45,939 bases of DNA from Paludibacteraceae bacterium (GCA_024401435.1 JAKSLB010000025.1:1-45939), one strand, 5' to 3'. Shown: positions 24,269-32,246, counted from the stretch's first letter. The notes: a model not told the origin generated them from the sequence alone. Numbers and translations are program-made.

Positions 24269-24375
24269 TACTGGTTGGGTTGCCAACCTTGAGCAGTAAT
24301 GTTGTAACGCCTAATGTGTTGACATTGAAAATATTTTTATATATTTTTTCATCAACACTTTGGGGGAACAGAGCC
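24200..24375 (+). ncRNA. Candidate guide (omega) RNA region at the right end
   Basis: Three hairpins follow one another across the tnpB 3' end: CCGTA/TACGG (24225-24229, 24235-24239), GGTGG/CCACC (24242-24246, 24252-24256) and GGTTGG/CCAACC with a GTTG loop (24273-24278, 24283-24288). TnpB guide RNAs are known to overlap the tnpB end and run to the element border. The border, and hence the guide, is uncertain: it may be the TIR end at 24375 or an inner border near 24300. Direct copies of TTGT(T/A)ACGCC at 23072 and 24302 might mark an inner core. Confidence 0.5.
24345..24375 (-). repeat. Right terminal inverted repeat
   Basis: Reverse complement begins GGCTCTGTTCCCCCAAAG and continues TGTTGATGAAAAA; 30 of 31 positions match the left end. 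Confidence 0.9.
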
Positions 24376-24383
24376 ATATATTT
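24376..24383 (+). repeat. 8-bp direct repeat, probable target-site duplication (right copy)
   Basis: ATATATTT, identical to 22957-22964. Confidence 0.6.
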
Positions 24384-24421
24384 TGCGTATGCCCACACAC
24401 AACTATTTTAAGGAGCTATCT

Positions 24422-24748
24422 ATGGCTGGAAATCCAGAAATTGAAGAAATTCATAATCTAATTAGCATCTCAAAAGACAACGCATCTGAACTTTTGGAAT
24501 TGTTGGAAGAAGATTACGATGAAAACAATGAAAAAATTAACATTGCAGAAAACATCATAAGTGACTTGGATGAGGCATATGACAAGACACTATATTATAC
24601 GGAAGAATTTGATTGTTGCAAAACCAATATCGTAGAAAATATCATTGAAGTTTTCAACCTTCCAAATAACCTTGATGTTGCTATGTTCATTGAGGAAAAA
24701 GTCAATGAAATCATAGATAGATACGGAAGTTCAACCGACAAACTTTAA
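24422..24748 (+). CDS. Small acidic helical protein
   Basis: 108 aa from the ATG at 24422, which has AAGGAG six bases upstream; an in-frame ATG at 24389 lacks one. The protein is almost entirely helical and acidic (LLELLEEDYDENNEKINIAEN). Function unknown. The mobile element sits in its promoter region, leaving the octamer ATATATTT as the new upstream sequence. Confidence 0.6.
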   Translation: MAGNPEIEEIHNLISISKDNASELLELLEEDYDENNEKINIAENIISDLDEAYDKTLYYTEEFDCCKTNIVENIIEVFNLPNNLDVAMFIEEKVNEIIDRYGSSTDKL

Positions 24749-24751
24749 ATG

Positions 24752-24785
24752 AAAAACCCTTGGTTAAAACCAAGGGTCTTTTTGT
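24752..24785. terminator. Bidirectional terminator
   Basis: ACCCTTGGTT (24756-24765) pairs with AACCAAGGGT (24768-24777), 10 bp, between convergent genes ending at 24748 (+) and 24787 (-). Confidence 0.85.
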
Positions 24786-24786
24786 T

Positions 24787-25065
24787 TTATTCCTCATCCC
24801 AAACTATGTCGGTAATGAAGCAAGTATCACCTTCAAACTTAACTGTTGATGTACTTATTAGGAAACCATATTCATCAGAAAGGGCATCAATCACTTCATC
24901 TTCATTGTTTAGATGACAACCATCCCACCTAATGTTCTTTGGAAGTTCACCGAAATCAAGGTCACCCATATCGGTAAATTTCTTATTGGTCTTCTTCAAA
25001 GATGCTTCATTTAAGATTTCACATACTTTGCGATATTCACTTTCGGTTAATAGTACCTTCTTCAT
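24787..25065 (-). CDS. Tagged protein with putative capsid-targeting N-terminus
   Basis: 92 aa. Tag MKKVLLTESEYRKVCEILNE at residues 1-20, ending in L18-N19-E20. The mature part is ~72 residues, basic at first (ASLKKTNKK) and acidic later (TDIVWDEE). It contains NIRWDG, a short motif also present (NIKWDG) in the neighbouring 396-aa protein. AAAGGAG precedes the ATG. It follows the gene 25081-26271 by 15 nt on the same strand and ends at a terminator. Confidence 0.65.
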   Translation of the reverse strand: MKKVLLTESEYRKVCEILNEASLKKTNKKFTDMGDLDFGELPKNIRWDGCHLNNEDEVIDALSDEYGFLISTSTVKFEGDTCFITDIVWDEE

Positions 25066-25080
25066 TTTTTACTCCTTTTA

Positions 25081-26271
25081 TTATAGGCAAGACCTAATCA
25101 ATTTTACATTGTCTTTGCCAATTTTCTTTTCAAGTTCCTTAAACATACCATTGCACATATCAATGGAAACTTTAAATATAGTTTCATTAACACCTTCGTA
25201 TTGCCAAACTCCCTTTTCAACTATGTCTATACAAGCATTCAATAGAATTGAATAAGAACAACCAACACCGAAATACTTGTCAGCAATCATCTTTCTTGCT
25301 TCGTAATGATAGTTGTCGCTAGTCAATTCACGGAGTTTTGCTAGGAATAGTTCATCTGGTGTTTTATCAACTACGCTTTCAACCATAGTTTCACTAGACT
25401 TTTGTTGTTTCTTTACGAATGCGTAGATTCTCTTTAATAGGTCGGTCTTCATTATTGTGTAGTCTTGCTTGTTTATTTCACTACACATATCAAGAATGCT
25501 AACAGGCATACCCATAGCCTTTAACGCCTTGCGTAAATTCTTTACCCTTTCCCTACATCCATTTACGAATTCTTCGGTTTTCTTAATGTTTTCTGGCTTT
25601 GCCATAATTGACATTGGAACTACATTAGTGCCATAGATGTGTTCACATTCATTGTTAAAGCAATCAAACAAGTCCTCAATTTCTGCAAGTATGCTAGGAT
25701 ATGAAAGTTCAAGAGTGTTTTCATTCAAGGATTCAGTTAGTTTTTCTTCTTCATTATCCAATTCAAACTTTAAATACTTGTCTTCAAATTCTTGAGATAC
25801 TCCTTCGGCATCATCTTCGCCACAAGAACTAGAAAGACTTAAATCAATGTTAAAGGAATGTATGTCATAGTTCTTTTCAAACTTATCATCAACATCATCA
25901 ATTACAATATAGCCTTCACAACTCATTTCGGGCCATTCAGTTATATCCGTCCATTGATATGCACCATCCCATTTGATGTTATCTCCATAACCACCAACTG
26001 GGGAATCCAAGTATTCAGTTTCTCCTTCACAATATTCATTGGTTTCACACTTGGTAACTTTAACCTCAACTAGCTTTACACCCTCAAAAAGGTCATTTTC
26101 CAATGTTGTAGATATATTATCATACAAAGAATCCTCTAAAGATTCTTCATTGTGTAGATATTCGGTATTCAATTGTGGGGTTTCATCTGTATTGTACTCA
26201 CATACATTCCTTGAAAGGAATTTTTCATCTTCGTAGATATACAAACCATTAAACTTGAACTTTTTAATCAT
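25081..26271 (-). CDS. Hypothetical protein with internal tag-like LTESLNE
   Basis: 396 aa. Residues 1-175 are beta-rich and acidic with several cysteines. At 178-184 the sequence LTESLNE combines the LTES and LNE of the shared tag, at a probable domain border. Residues 190-396 are helical (CRERVKNLRKALKAMGMPVS..., LLKRIYAFVKKQQK). Inference: a head-associated protein cut by the prohead protease at E184, releasing two domains. A TATATA box stands 4 nt before the ATG. Shares NIxWDG with the neighbouring tagged protein. Confidence 0.5.
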   Translation of the reverse strand: MIKKFKFNGLYIYEDEKFLSRNVCEYNTDETPQLNTEYLHNEESLEDSLYDNISTTLENDLFEGVKLVEVKVTKCETNEYCEGETEYLDSPVGGYGDNIKWDGAYQWTDITEWPEMSCEGYIVIDDVDDKFEKNYDIHSFNIDLSLSSSCGEDDAEGVSQEFEDKYLKFELDNEEEKLTESLNENTLELSYPSILAEIEDLFDCFNNECEHIYGTNVVPMSIMAKPENIKKTEEFVNGCRERVKNLRKALKAMGMPVSILDMCSEINKQDYTIMKTDLLKRIYAFVKKQQKSSETMVESVVDKTPDELFLAKLRELTSDNYHYEARKMIADKYFGVGCSYSILLNACIDIVEKGVWQYEGVNETIFKVSIDMCNGMFKELEKKIGKDNVKLIRSCL

Positions 26272-26281
26272 AATTTATATA

Positions 26282-26312
26282 TGAAAACCACCCAAAGAAT
26301 GGGTGGTTTTTT
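26282..26312. terminator. Bidirectional terminator
   Basis: AAAACCACCC (26284-26293) pairs with GGGTGGTTTT (26301-26310). It ends the groES transcript upstream of the 396-aa gene. Confidence 0.8.
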
Positions 26313-26334
26313 CCATAAACACAAATGTTAAAAG

Positions 26335-26658
26335 TTATACGCCTTCAATCTTTTCATTATCTTCAAGAACGGAGATAATTTCAACTTCAGGAATAACATA
26401 GAACTTCTTCTTGACACCATCAACTAGGATATGGTCAATAGTAACCGCAGTACCAAAGTTGAATAGGATTCTATCACCTGGCTTTACGATGGGTGGAACA
26501 TATTCACCAGTGTTGGGGTTGAGTCTACCTTGACCTACACCAATTACCTTGCCTTCAACAATACCGACCTTGACACCAATCTGTGGAATGTAAATACCGC
26601 CTGCGGTAGTATCTGGATTCTCACATTCAAGGAGAATCTTGCTTTCAAACATCTTCAT
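26335..26658 (-). CDS. groES: GroES-like co-chaperonin
   Basis: 107 aa. Single cpn10 domain: mobile-loop region NPDTTAGGIYIPQ (about 14-26), then GIVEGKVIGVGQGRLNPNTG, the dome and KPGDRILFNFGTAVTID, and a C-terminal strand KFYVIPEVEIISVL. Co-chaperonins cap GroEL. In T4, gp31 replaces GroES so that the large major capsid protein can fold. This protein resembles bacterial GroES more than gp31, and no groEL is seen. AAAGGA lies upstream of the ATG. It forms its own unit ended by the terminator at 26282-26312. Confidence 0.9.
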   Translation of the reverse strand: MKMFESKILLECENPDTTAGGIYIPQIGVKVGIVEGKVIGVGQGRLNPNTGEYVPPIVKPGDRILFNFGTAVTIDHILVDGVKKKFYVIPEVEIISVLEDNEKIEGV

Positions 26659-26709
26659 ATAGATAATTATCCTTTAGATACATTAAATATATAAAAATTG
26701 AAAACATCA

Positions 26710-26892
26710 TTAACCATAACACCTATACCACAAATAGGTCATAAATCCTATGAAAAATATCACTAGGATTATCAACAAGTCCAATATGTTCATAGGCTTC
26801 TTCATATCCTTGTTGAAAACCCAAGTCAACAATGATAAGAAGGATAGCAATATGAAGAATGGTATTAATATGTTATTGAAAAGTTCCGTCAA
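26710..26892 (-). CDS. Small membrane protein
   Basis: 60 aa with two membrane helices (about 8-25 and 38-57) separated by a basic loop (NKDMKKP). Start overlaps the stop of the 154-aa gene by 4 nt. Last gene of the FNT-like operon. Function unknown. Confidence 0.6.
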   Translation of the reverse strand: MTELFNNILIPFFILLSFLSLLTWVFNKDMKKPMNILDLLIILVIFFIGFMTYLWYRCYG

Positions 26893-27353
26893 GCCTCAAT
26901 AGCCCTTAATGGATATACATAGACTTCCTTGCCAAGAACCTCATAGAAGAAATTATAAGGCTTCAACACACCATCATCCGTGTTTTGCTTCAATGTATTG
27001 AATACCCATTCACCCTTGTGGTTATTTGGCACTTTAAAGTTGTAATGGTCGCAAATGTCATAGAATTCTTCCGCACAAATGGAATTCCAACACTCAACAC
27101 CATTGTTTTTCACAACCTTCTCAATCTTTACGCAATAAATCACGGAAAGAGTATGTTCATTCTCAACATACGCAAAAGTGTACTTCAATCCACTTGGGGC
27201 ATAGCTCAAGTTCTTCTTTATGATACTCTTAATCTTTGAAGAAGTATCTGGGGTTAGGAATGTGAATGAGTTCCAAAGTATACCTTGGGACTTTTCCACA
27301 ACCGCAATCTTGCTTTCTTTGGGTATTACCAAATACCAATAATAATTATTCAT
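26889..27353 (-). CDS. Hypothetical protein, 154 aa
   Basis: Soluble, beta-rich; begins MNNYYWYLVIPKESKIAVVE. No motif recognised. It lies in the operon between the FNT-like channel and the small membrane protein, so it may act with them at the membrane, but nothing in its sequence shows this. Confidence 0.5.
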   Translation of the reverse strand: MNNYYWYLVIPKESKIAVVEKSQGILWNSFTFLTPDTSSKIKSIIKKNLSYAPSGLKYTFAYVENEHTLSVIYCVKIEKVVKNNGVECWNSICAEEFYDICDHYNFKVPNNHKGEWVFNTLKQNTDDGVLKPYNFFYEVLGKEVYVYPLRAIEA

Positions 27354-27360
27354 ATTATTC

Positions 27361-27930
27361 TCACTTAATTTTATTAACTAAAATAGCACCTACACCATTG
27401 CCAAATGCTACAAATAGCAACTTGAACATTGGTGGTATAGTTCCACATATTCCATAGAAAGCTGGTATTGCTATGCTATGTAGGAAACCACAAGATAGGA
27501 AGATTGGAACAAATAACATAATTCCTATGACACTGTTATATTTCTTCCATATATCAACCGCCAAGAACATACATACACCGCAACCAAAACTCTTGATGAA
27601 CACATCCATATATGTCATTGTGTTGAAATTGTTAACGATACCATACGCAAAATCGTTGATATGTCCGTAGTTGAAGAAATACCCAGTTAGGAATGATGCT
27701 ATCACATTAATGACAAGGACACATAGCAATCTAAATGCGTTCATAGGTTCTACATATCCAACCATACCTGTGTATAGGCTTAAACTATATCTACAAATGG
27801 TAAACAAACCACCGCAAAACAGCACCATACCGAATTGCTTTATATCATTTTGACAATAGCAAAAACTGGCTAGACCTATCAAGAAGCCAGCAAGCATAGA
27901 ATGTCTAATTATTAGTTTCAACATATCCAA
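27361..27930 (-). CDS. Short formate/nitrite-transporter (FNT)-like membrane protein
   Basis: 189 aa with about five to six membrane helices. The second half follows the FNT pattern: FIKSFGCGVCMFLAVDIW parallels the family's conserved helix with CN.LVCLAVW, CGFLHSIAIPAFYGICG parallels CGFEHSVANM, and LFVAFGNGVGAIL parallels the VT.GN..GG signature. FNT channels are pentamers of ~270-residue subunits that pass formate, nitrite or HS-. This copy is about a third shorter and has Leu in place of the Glu before His. Assignment is by pattern and moderately sure; channel activity is uncertain. Confidence 0.5.
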   Translation of the reverse strand: MDMLKLIIRHSMLAGFLIGLASFCYCQNDIKQFGMVLFCGGLFTICRYSLSLYTGMVGYVEPMNAFRLLCVLVINVIASFLTGYFFNYGHINDFAYGIVNNFNTMTYMDVFIKSFGCGVCMFLAVDIWKKYNSVIGIMLFVPIFLSCGFLHSIAIPAFYGICGTIPPMFKLLFVAFGNGVGAILVNKIK

Positions 27931-28264
27931 AAAACTCCAATTCTTCCTTTGTATACTTCAACCAAGTAGGCTTCCACCCATTCAATAGATTTCTTTCCTT
28001 TAGAATCTTTAGACAATCCTTAAAATCAAAGGTTAAATTGACCTTTATTTCGTTGCTCATACTGAATATTGAAGTAGGGGTATCGTTCAAAGACCGCAAG
28101 TTAACCCTTTCCTTCTCAATGTCAAATGTTAAGGTATATAACACATTGCCGAACATATCCTTGTACTTGACTGTTGATGTATCACTCATACACCAATATT
28201 CACTACTATCACAAGTAGGTCCTGTCAAATACTTCCAAAGCCAATATTGCAAGTTTCCAATCAT
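27905..28264 (-). CDS. Hypothetical protein, 119 aa
   Basis: First gene of the operon; its end overlaps the FNT-like gene by 26 nt. Starts MIGNLQYWLWKYLTGPTCDS, then beta strands. A TATAAT box lies upstream (minus strand). No family recognised. Confidence 0.5.
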   Translation of the reverse strand: MIGNLQYWLWKYLTGPTCDSSEYWCMSDTSTVKYKDMFGNVLYTLTFDIEKERVNLRSLNDTPTSIFSMSNEIKVNLTFDFKDCLKILKERNLLNGWKPTWLKYTKEELEFFGYVETNN

Positions 28265-28315
28265 ATTAAATTACCACATTATATATTGATTTCAACAAAA
28301 ATATAATAATTTGTA

Positions 28316-28344
28316 TTGACATTTTCAAATATTTTTGTTAAATT
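28316..28344 (+). promoter_or_regulatory. Sigma70-type promoter
   Basis: TTGACA (28316-28321), 17 bp, TAAATT (28339-28344), the same pair as at 21027-21055. It serves the two-gene unit at 28376-28778. Confidence 0.65.
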
Positions 28345-28375
28345 ATATAACACATTGAATACAAAGGAGATACAT

Positions 28376-28648
28376 ATGTCAAACGACCTTCAAAACCTAA
28401 TGTGCGAAAACTATTATTTCACTTGTTGCGTTATCATTTCCCTATGTGTATTTTCCGTATTCATTGCTATGAAATTGTTTTCTATCATACTGCCTATTGA
28501 GGTCACAATACACAATGATAGACTTGATACTTGGGAAACTACCATAGTTGGAAACTATGAAATCAAGTATACACCGAAGGAATGGGTTGAAGATAGTCAA
28601 TTGTACAACAACATTTTAAAAAAGAGACAAAACAATGAAAAAGAATAA
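28376..28648 (+). CDS. Small single-pass membrane protein
   Basis: 90 aa from the ATG at 28376, which has AAAGGAG six bases upstream; the longer frame overlaps the promoter. One membrane helix at about 15-40 (CCVIISLCVFSVFIAMKLFS), then a soluble C-terminal domain that ends in a basic stretch. Function unknown. It overlaps the next gene by 14 nt. Confidence 0.65.
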   Translation: MSNDLQNLMCENYYFTCCVIISLCVFSVFIAMKLFSIILPIEVTIHNDRLDTWETTIVGNYEIKYTPKEWVEDSQLYNNILKKRQNNEKE

Positions 28649-28778
28649 AGATAATAAGGCAAAGGAAAGCAAGGAAGAAAGGGACGCCCGTATTCAATAC
28701 TCTGAAAACGGAAGAAAACTCCGTACCCACACAATTCCAAACAAGAAAAAAGACTTTAACTTTGATGATTACGAATGA
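28635..28778 (+). CDS. 47-residue highly charged protein
   Basis: ATG at 28635 inside the end of the preceding gene. The protein is lysine-rich and acidic with no hydrophobic core (MKKNKDNKAKESKEERDARI...), ending FDDYE. Probably unstructured or nucleic-acid-binding. Stops right before the terminator at 28779-28810. Confidence 0.55.
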   Translation: MKKNKDNKAKESKEERDARIQYSENGRKLRTHTIPNKKKDFNFDDYE

Positions 28779-28810
28779 AAAAGACCCTCCAACAAGGAGG
28801 GTCTTTTTTA
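28779..28810. terminator. Bidirectional terminator
   Basis: AAAGACCCTCC (28780-28790) pairs with GGAGGGTCTTT (28796-28806), 11 bp, 5-nt loop, between convergent genes. Confidence 0.9.
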
Positions 28811-28826
28811 GTTCATTGAAACTAGA

Positions 28827-31800
28827 TTAACCTTCGGTGAAGTATAGACCATTGTTTCTAGAAACTGTTGTAGTAACTTGAATATGTTCAACAACTTCCG
28901 CAGGAACTATATCAAGATTTACATACAATAGATGTGGGTCATCCCTATCGGTAACAACCTTTACATCCTTCCACAAGATACCTTGACCAGTTTGGATTCT
29001 GGAAAGGAATGCGTCCACAGTGGTTCTAATGGATTCACGGAGTTCTTGTGTGTTGTGCTTGTAGAGGTATGGAACTAGAATGACTTCAAGTCTATTTTCA
29101 ATGTAGTTGACAAGTCTACGGACATTGATTCTATTCAATGCACTATCCTTCTTCAACATAGTCTTTTGATGCCATACGATTTGACCATGACCAGTACAAT
29201 TTCTTGCACCATTGGTGTTTGCATCGTACAATGCACCGAGTTCCTTATCACTCAACTTTACGATAGAACCATTGGAATATCCAATGCCACCATTATCCAT
29301 ACCAGCAGGTGCGTACCAAGGATATGCGTAGATATCGCAACGGCACATAGCACAAGCACCAGCCACGGACAATGGAATGAAGCACCAAGTACCCGTATAG
29401 GAATCGTAATACTTGTCATAGCCACAATATGCTGCAACATAAGAACCATTGGCGAAGGAGAAGGACTTTGCTTCAGAAAGCATTTGTCTACCGCTCTTTG
29501 CTGCCTTTGAGGTTACTTGGATTGCTGCAATGTCTAGACCTCTTGTGGATGCGATTTCGGCAATCTTGTTTTGGTGAGCACGATACTTCTGCTTGCTTTG
29601 GAAGGTATCAATTGGCTCAACATTGAACAATATGTCAAATGCGGCATACTGTCTTTCCTTATAGAGGTTGAGAGCTGCGGTCTTTTCCTTGATGTTGTTC
29701 AACTTGGAGTTCTTACCGCCTTGTAGAGAATAGATGGAATAGGTTTGAATAGGAACATCATAACCACCAACGCTATTCTTTGCAGCGGATACGGAATTCT
29801 TTGACACATAGATGAATCTAGAATGACCATTGATTACATTTGGTGCGTAAAGGGAATTGCCATCTCCGTCCTTTGCATCTGGGTCATTGGAAACCAAGAA
29901 CCATTCATCAGGTTCCTTGACCAATGCATCAAGACCGCTTCCCCAATAGTCCTCACCCTTGTCCTTTGGTCTATTGTACACATTGATACGATAAACCTTC
30001 TTCCAAGTCAAGTTTTCCATATTGCTTCTATAATCATTAGATGCAAGTTCTACCTTGTCCTCATCATCAAAGGTGTACTTCCAGTTGAATGCGTTTGGAC
30101 TATCCAATGCTGGAATCATAGCTGCCTCTGGGGAGATGATGGATATGCCAATTGTATTAGCATATTCACCAGGACCGAGTGCTGCTATGACCAATTGGTT
30201 TCCTTGGTTGGATACATATTCTTCAATATCACCATTACCTGGTTCATCTTCGGTATCGGTGGTGGGTGTGAAACCATCAACATACTTGGAATATGGGTCA
30301 CCGAACACTTCAATAGAACTCATAGCTTCCATTGAAGTAACATTTGCCTTCTTTACTCCTTCTGGCAACTTGTTGTTCTTGTCAATCTGCCAAGGTGCTT
30401 GAACCGCATTTGGTGTTTCCGCAACATAGTGGGATACGATTTCAAGTTTTGGCTTGCCTGCCTTCTCTATTTGATAGAGGGAGAAGATATATTTACTTTC
30501 CTTCAATGAATCCAATGTACCATCAGACATTACTACGGCATTCTTCTTGATGATTCGGTAGTCAATCACATCACTATTGATGATGTCAGATACATTCTCA
30601 GGCTTGGGGGCATTTATCACCAAGTTGCTAACATTGGGGTCGTTTGATGCATTGACTATTTCGCCTTCATCATTTTCAACTTCACAATTGTATGCGTTGA
30701 TGTATAGCAAGAGTTCAAAGTTCTTGTTTGTAACTTCTTCGGCTACTAGACCAAGTTCGTTAGCAAATGCTGCTGCAACCTTCGCATCTACGGAATCCAT
30801 AGGATATTTGCGATAGCAAGTTGACAACACATTCATTGACAAGGATTCACCTTCTGGTACGAAGGAAATAGCACTTACAGTACCACTTGTTGCGGTAACG
30901 GATTCTTCCTTTACATAGTAATCCTTGGTTTCCATATCTTGCCAGTCGGTAATATGGAAATGACGGATGTCATAGGTCTCATAGTATGAAGATACATTGA
31001 TGCTATCATCTAGACCAGCCAATCTATCCTCTTCCTCTATGGTCACAAACTTCATATTTTCTGAATTGACCAATGCGGTGAGTGCAACGCCACTATAAAT
31101 GGAACCTGGAACTTCTACGAGTTCATCAAACATACCAGAATTGATATAATAGTTTGCTACTTGCTGCTTTTCATTTTCAGCCATCAAGTCTTGAATACGC
31201 AAGGTAACATTGTCACCACCATAAGCGGTGTTGGCACTATTAATCTTGATATAGGACATATTGGAAGGTGCATTCTCATTCTGTCTAATCACTGGAATGA
31301 TGCTATCTTGATATTCAGACTTCACGGAAATCTTGCAACGAGATTGTGTGATTGGTGAATAGAAGTCATACATCTTCGCACTTTCATTGGTGTTGGATGA
31401 GTCAGTTCTATAAATGACCGAGAAGGTGCTTTCACTATTGTCAAACACATCATTGAATGCACCGATAGAACCCCTACCACTAAACACAAAGCTATTTTCA
31501 TAGGTGTATTCAGTAACCGTTTCACTTTCCAAATCTGGACACTTTGAATTCATAATGTCCGCAATTTCATATACACCCTTGGTGGGGTCTTTATAATATT
31601 CTTCAAGATTTACAAACACTTCATTGGTGGTATCATCACCATCGGTTGAACTCAATTTCCAATATGGAGTAATCTTTTCCAATTCCTCCAATTCAAAAGG
31701 TTGCATTCCGTTAATCTTGACTGTTTGTGTTTGTTTAGTTACCTCCCAACCAGCATTCTCATAACCACTAATCTGGCTTGCTGCAATTTGGTTGGTTGGA

Positions 31801-32204
31801 TATATCAACTTCAAGACATCTTCCGCATCCTTGTTGACATATCTATAACTTTCAAGACCACTAACACTATTCATGTCAGTAACTGTAATGTCTATGCTAT
31901 TATATGGAACTTGCAAGAAGGCATATTGCTCATCACCTTGCGTTGCTCTTACAGCTAACAAGGATTGTGAACCAGCTTGGAAAAATTGACTTGCTGCGAA
32001 CTTGCCATACTGATTTGGATTGTCAGGTTCACCAAAGTTCTCATAAAATTCATTTAAGTTGGTGCTCAAAATTCTCTGGTTTGGATAACCACGATTTGAA
32101 TTCAATACTATAGCACCTCTACCCAATGGGGTAGGACCGCTATTATTGACAACCGAGTTGTCAATTTCACGGAAAGAAAGACCTGGATTACTCCACTTTG
32201 CCAT
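28827..32204 (-). CDS. Tail sheath protein (T4 gp18 family)
   Basis: 1125 aa from the ATG at 32204, with AAAGGAAAA upstream; the longer frame to 32285 is only an open extension. The N-terminal segment (WSNPGLSFREIDNSVV, LGRGAIVLNSNRGYPNQ) and the C-terminal ~250 residues (AKSFSFANGSYVAAYCGY, DIYAYPWYAPAGMDNGG, RLVNYIENRLEVILVPYLYKHN) are the conserved sheath ends. They join the tube-wrapping lattice that contracts on infection. T4 gp18 has 659 residues, so about 450 extra residues lie in the middle and likely form surface domains. Codons are G/C-richer than average here, as for an abundant virion protein. Confidence 0.92.
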   Translation of the reverse strand: MAKWSNPGLSFREIDNSVVNNSGPTPLGRGAIVLNSNRGYPNQRILSTNLNEFYENFGEPDNPNQYGKFAASQFFQAGSQSLLAVRATQGDEQYAFLQVPYNSIDITVTDMNSVSGLESYRYVNKDAEDVLKLIYPTNQIAASQISGYENAGWEVTKQTQTVKINGMQPFELEELEKITPYWKLSSTDGDDTTNEVFVNLEEYYKDPTKGVYEIADIMNSKCPDLESETVTEYTYENSFVFSGRGSIGAFNDVFDNSESTFSVIYRTDSSNTNESAKMYDFYSPITQSRCKISVKSEYQDSIIPVIRQNENAPSNMSYIKINSANTAYGGDNVTLRIQDLMAENEKQQVANYYINSGMFDELVEVPGSIYSGVALTALVNSENMKFVTIEEEDRLAGLDDSINVSSYYETYDIRHFHITDWQDMETKDYYVKEESVTATSGTVSAISFVPEGESLSMNVLSTCYRKYPMDSVDAKVAAAFANELGLVAEEVTNKNFELLLYINAYNCEVENDEGEIVNASNDPNVSNLVINAPKPENVSDIINSDVIDYRIIKKNAVVMSDGTLDSLKESKYIFSLYQIEKAGKPKLEIVSHYVAETPNAVQAPWQIDKNNKLPEGVKKANVTSMEAMSSIEVFGDPYSKYVDGFTPTTDTEDEPGNGDIEEYVSNQGNQLVIAALGPGEYANTIGISIISPEAAMIPALDSPNAFNWKYTFDDEDKVELASNDYRSNMENLTWKKVYRINVYNRPKDKGEDYWGSGLDALVKEPDEWFLVSNDPDAKDGDGNSLYAPNVINGHSRFIYVSKNSVSAAKNSVGGYDVPIQTYSIYSLQGGKNSKLNNIKEKTAALNLYKERQYAAFDILFNVEPIDTFQSKQKYRAHQNKIAEIASTRGLDIAAIQVTSKAAKSGRQMLSEAKSFSFANGSYVAAYCGYDKYYDSYTGTWCFIPLSVAGACAMCRCDIYAYPWYAPAGMDNGGIGYSNGSIVKLSDKELGALYDANTNGARNCTGHGQIVWHQKTMLKKDSALNRINVRRLVNYIENRLEVILVPYLYKHNTQELRESIRTTVDAFLSRIQTGQGILWKDVKVVTDRDDPHLLYVNLDIVPAEVVEHIQVTTTVSRNNGLYFTEG

Positions 32205-32217
32205 ATATATGTTTTCC

Positions 32218-32246
32218 TTTATAAATAATTTAACACTTGCAATCAA
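32218..32246 (-). promoter_or_regulatory. Promoter of the tail sheath gene
   Basis: TTGATT (32241-32246), 17 bp, TATAAA (32218-32223) on the minus strand, then AAGGAAA and the ATG at 32204. Confidence 0.5.

Larger units (their letters stand above)
22965..24375 (+). mobile_element. TnpB-carrying transposon with terminal inverted repeats
   Basis: 1411 bp. It is bounded by near-perfect inverted repeats (22965-22994 and 24345-24375): 17 identical bases (GGCTCTGTTCCCCCAAA), a one-base indel, and 13 further identical bases. An 8-bp direct repeat, ATATATTT, flanks both ends. The only gene is tnpB. IS200/IS605 and IS607 elements, the usual homes of tnpB, have neither TIRs nor target duplications. 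TIRs starting GG..TGTT with 8-bp duplications are known from DDE families such as IS6, ISL3 and IS1595. No DDE transposase is present, so movement would need help in trans. Removing the element and one octamer restores TTTATATATTTTGCGTATG, a promoter-like box of the kind seen elsewhere. Confidence 0.75.
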
